A DNA stretch of 64,000 nucleotides from Petaurus breviceps papuanus (Eukaryota; Chordata; Mammalia; Diprotodontia; Petauridae), in assembly GCA_028583685.1 (NCBI GenBank), contig JAMXIF010001195.1, forward strand, positions 18,942,147 to 19,006,146, written 5' to 3'. The translations under genes and the position numbers were made by a program. Of this stretch, positions 63,776 through 64,000 are shown piece by piece. The notes below the pieces were generated by a model. It made no database searches and was not told the DNA's origin. It was given only the letters and a program-made list of their open reading frames with translations. The stretch's first letter is position 1, and each line of letters starts with the position of its first letter.

Positions 63776-63850
63776 GGTGCACAGTGGGTAAGCCACCAGC
63801 ACCTGAGGCCCTGGTACAGAAAGCCAGGGACCAGGTCAGTGGCCTCCACA
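63776..63850 (+). repeat. L1 5' UTR fragment, opposite orientation to L1-c
   Basis: AAGCCACCAGCACCTGAGGC, CCTGG and CAGGGACCAGG match the reverse complement of 63073-63150 within the L1-c 5' UTR. This small piece therefore lies in inverted orientation 0.65 kb away. Confidence 0.75.
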
Positions 63851-64000
63851 TACCGTGTTTCCCCAATAATAAGACACTGTCTTATTATTTTTTTGGACAG
63901 AAAAACACCAGAGGGCTTATTTTCAGGGGAGGGCTTATGTTAATGAACATTGACAGCAATTTTAATAAACAGGTAAATGTGAACAAAAAAATGTACCTTT
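63851..64000. mobile_element. DNA-transposon-like end with internal palindrome, cut by window end
   Basis: TACCGTGTTTCCCCAATAAT, AAGACACTGTCTTATTATT and GGGCTTATTTTCAGGGGAGG resemble the terminal part of a MITE whose ends read ACCGTATTTCCCC. AATAATAAGACA (63865-63876) and its complement (63878-63889) form a 25-bp palindrome around one base. The superfamily is not settled, and the other end lies outside the window. Confidence 0.5.

Overview
This window looks like an intergenic or deep-intronic stretch of a marsupial genome, most likely an Australian marsupial. The evidence is the repeat complement. There are at least ten tRNA-derived SINEs of the Australian WSINE type, whose body differs from the SINE1 I remember from opossum. 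There are MAR1-type CORE-SINEs with the marsupial 'GGCAAAGATACTGG' tail, many MIR/THER and L2/CR1 relics, and several marsupial L1 copies. I found no host protein-coding exon, tRNA, rRNA or CRISPR array. Nearly all open frames here are short chance frames or pieces of transposons.

Layout. 0-5.1 kb is one large L1 (about 4.8 kb, sense, 5'-truncated, decayed ORF2) between 43-bp target-site duplications. 5.1-15 kb is layered MIR, MAR1, L2 and L1 3' ends, a hAT-like MITE split by a SINE, a solo-LTR-like insert inside a MIR, and a retroviral pol fossil (11.3-12.7 kb). 15-20 kb holds a CR1/L3 relic split by a hAT-like element that is itself split by a SINE, plus two inverted-repeat pairs. 20-26.5 kb is mostly single-copy in appearance. 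26.6-34 kb has an antisense L1 3' region and two L2 3' ends interrupted by a solo LTR, an L1 tail and a SINE. 34-44 kb has a 437-bp solo LTR with ATAA duplications, more L1 ORF2 relics, an internally deleted Tigger1-like element and a 125-bp direct duplication. 43-54 kb carries copies of a roughly 500-bp repeat family of uncertain class (about six copies in the window overall), microsatellites and a possible antisense integrase fossil. 54-56 kb is the 5' end of a second L1 (YY1-type start motif, ORF1) cut by a solo LTR. 57.5-59.3 kb is an unclassified promoter-bearing compound repeat with inverted ends, followed by a 76-bp near-perfect palindrome. 61-63.5 kb is a third L1 on the minus strand showing the 5' UTR, ORF1, a long inter-ORF spacer and the start of ORF2.

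No genes act together here. The value of the window is in element anatomy and in the order of nested insertions. The most notable points are a long purine-rich spacer between ORF1 and ORF2 that two independent L1 copies share, an apparent inverted templated insertion inside an L2 tail, an unusually long L1 target-site duplication, and several strong inverted repeats. I did not find a convincing new biological system. Family names rest on memory of consensus sequences, without database searches, so boundaries are approximate unless a target-site duplication fixes them.
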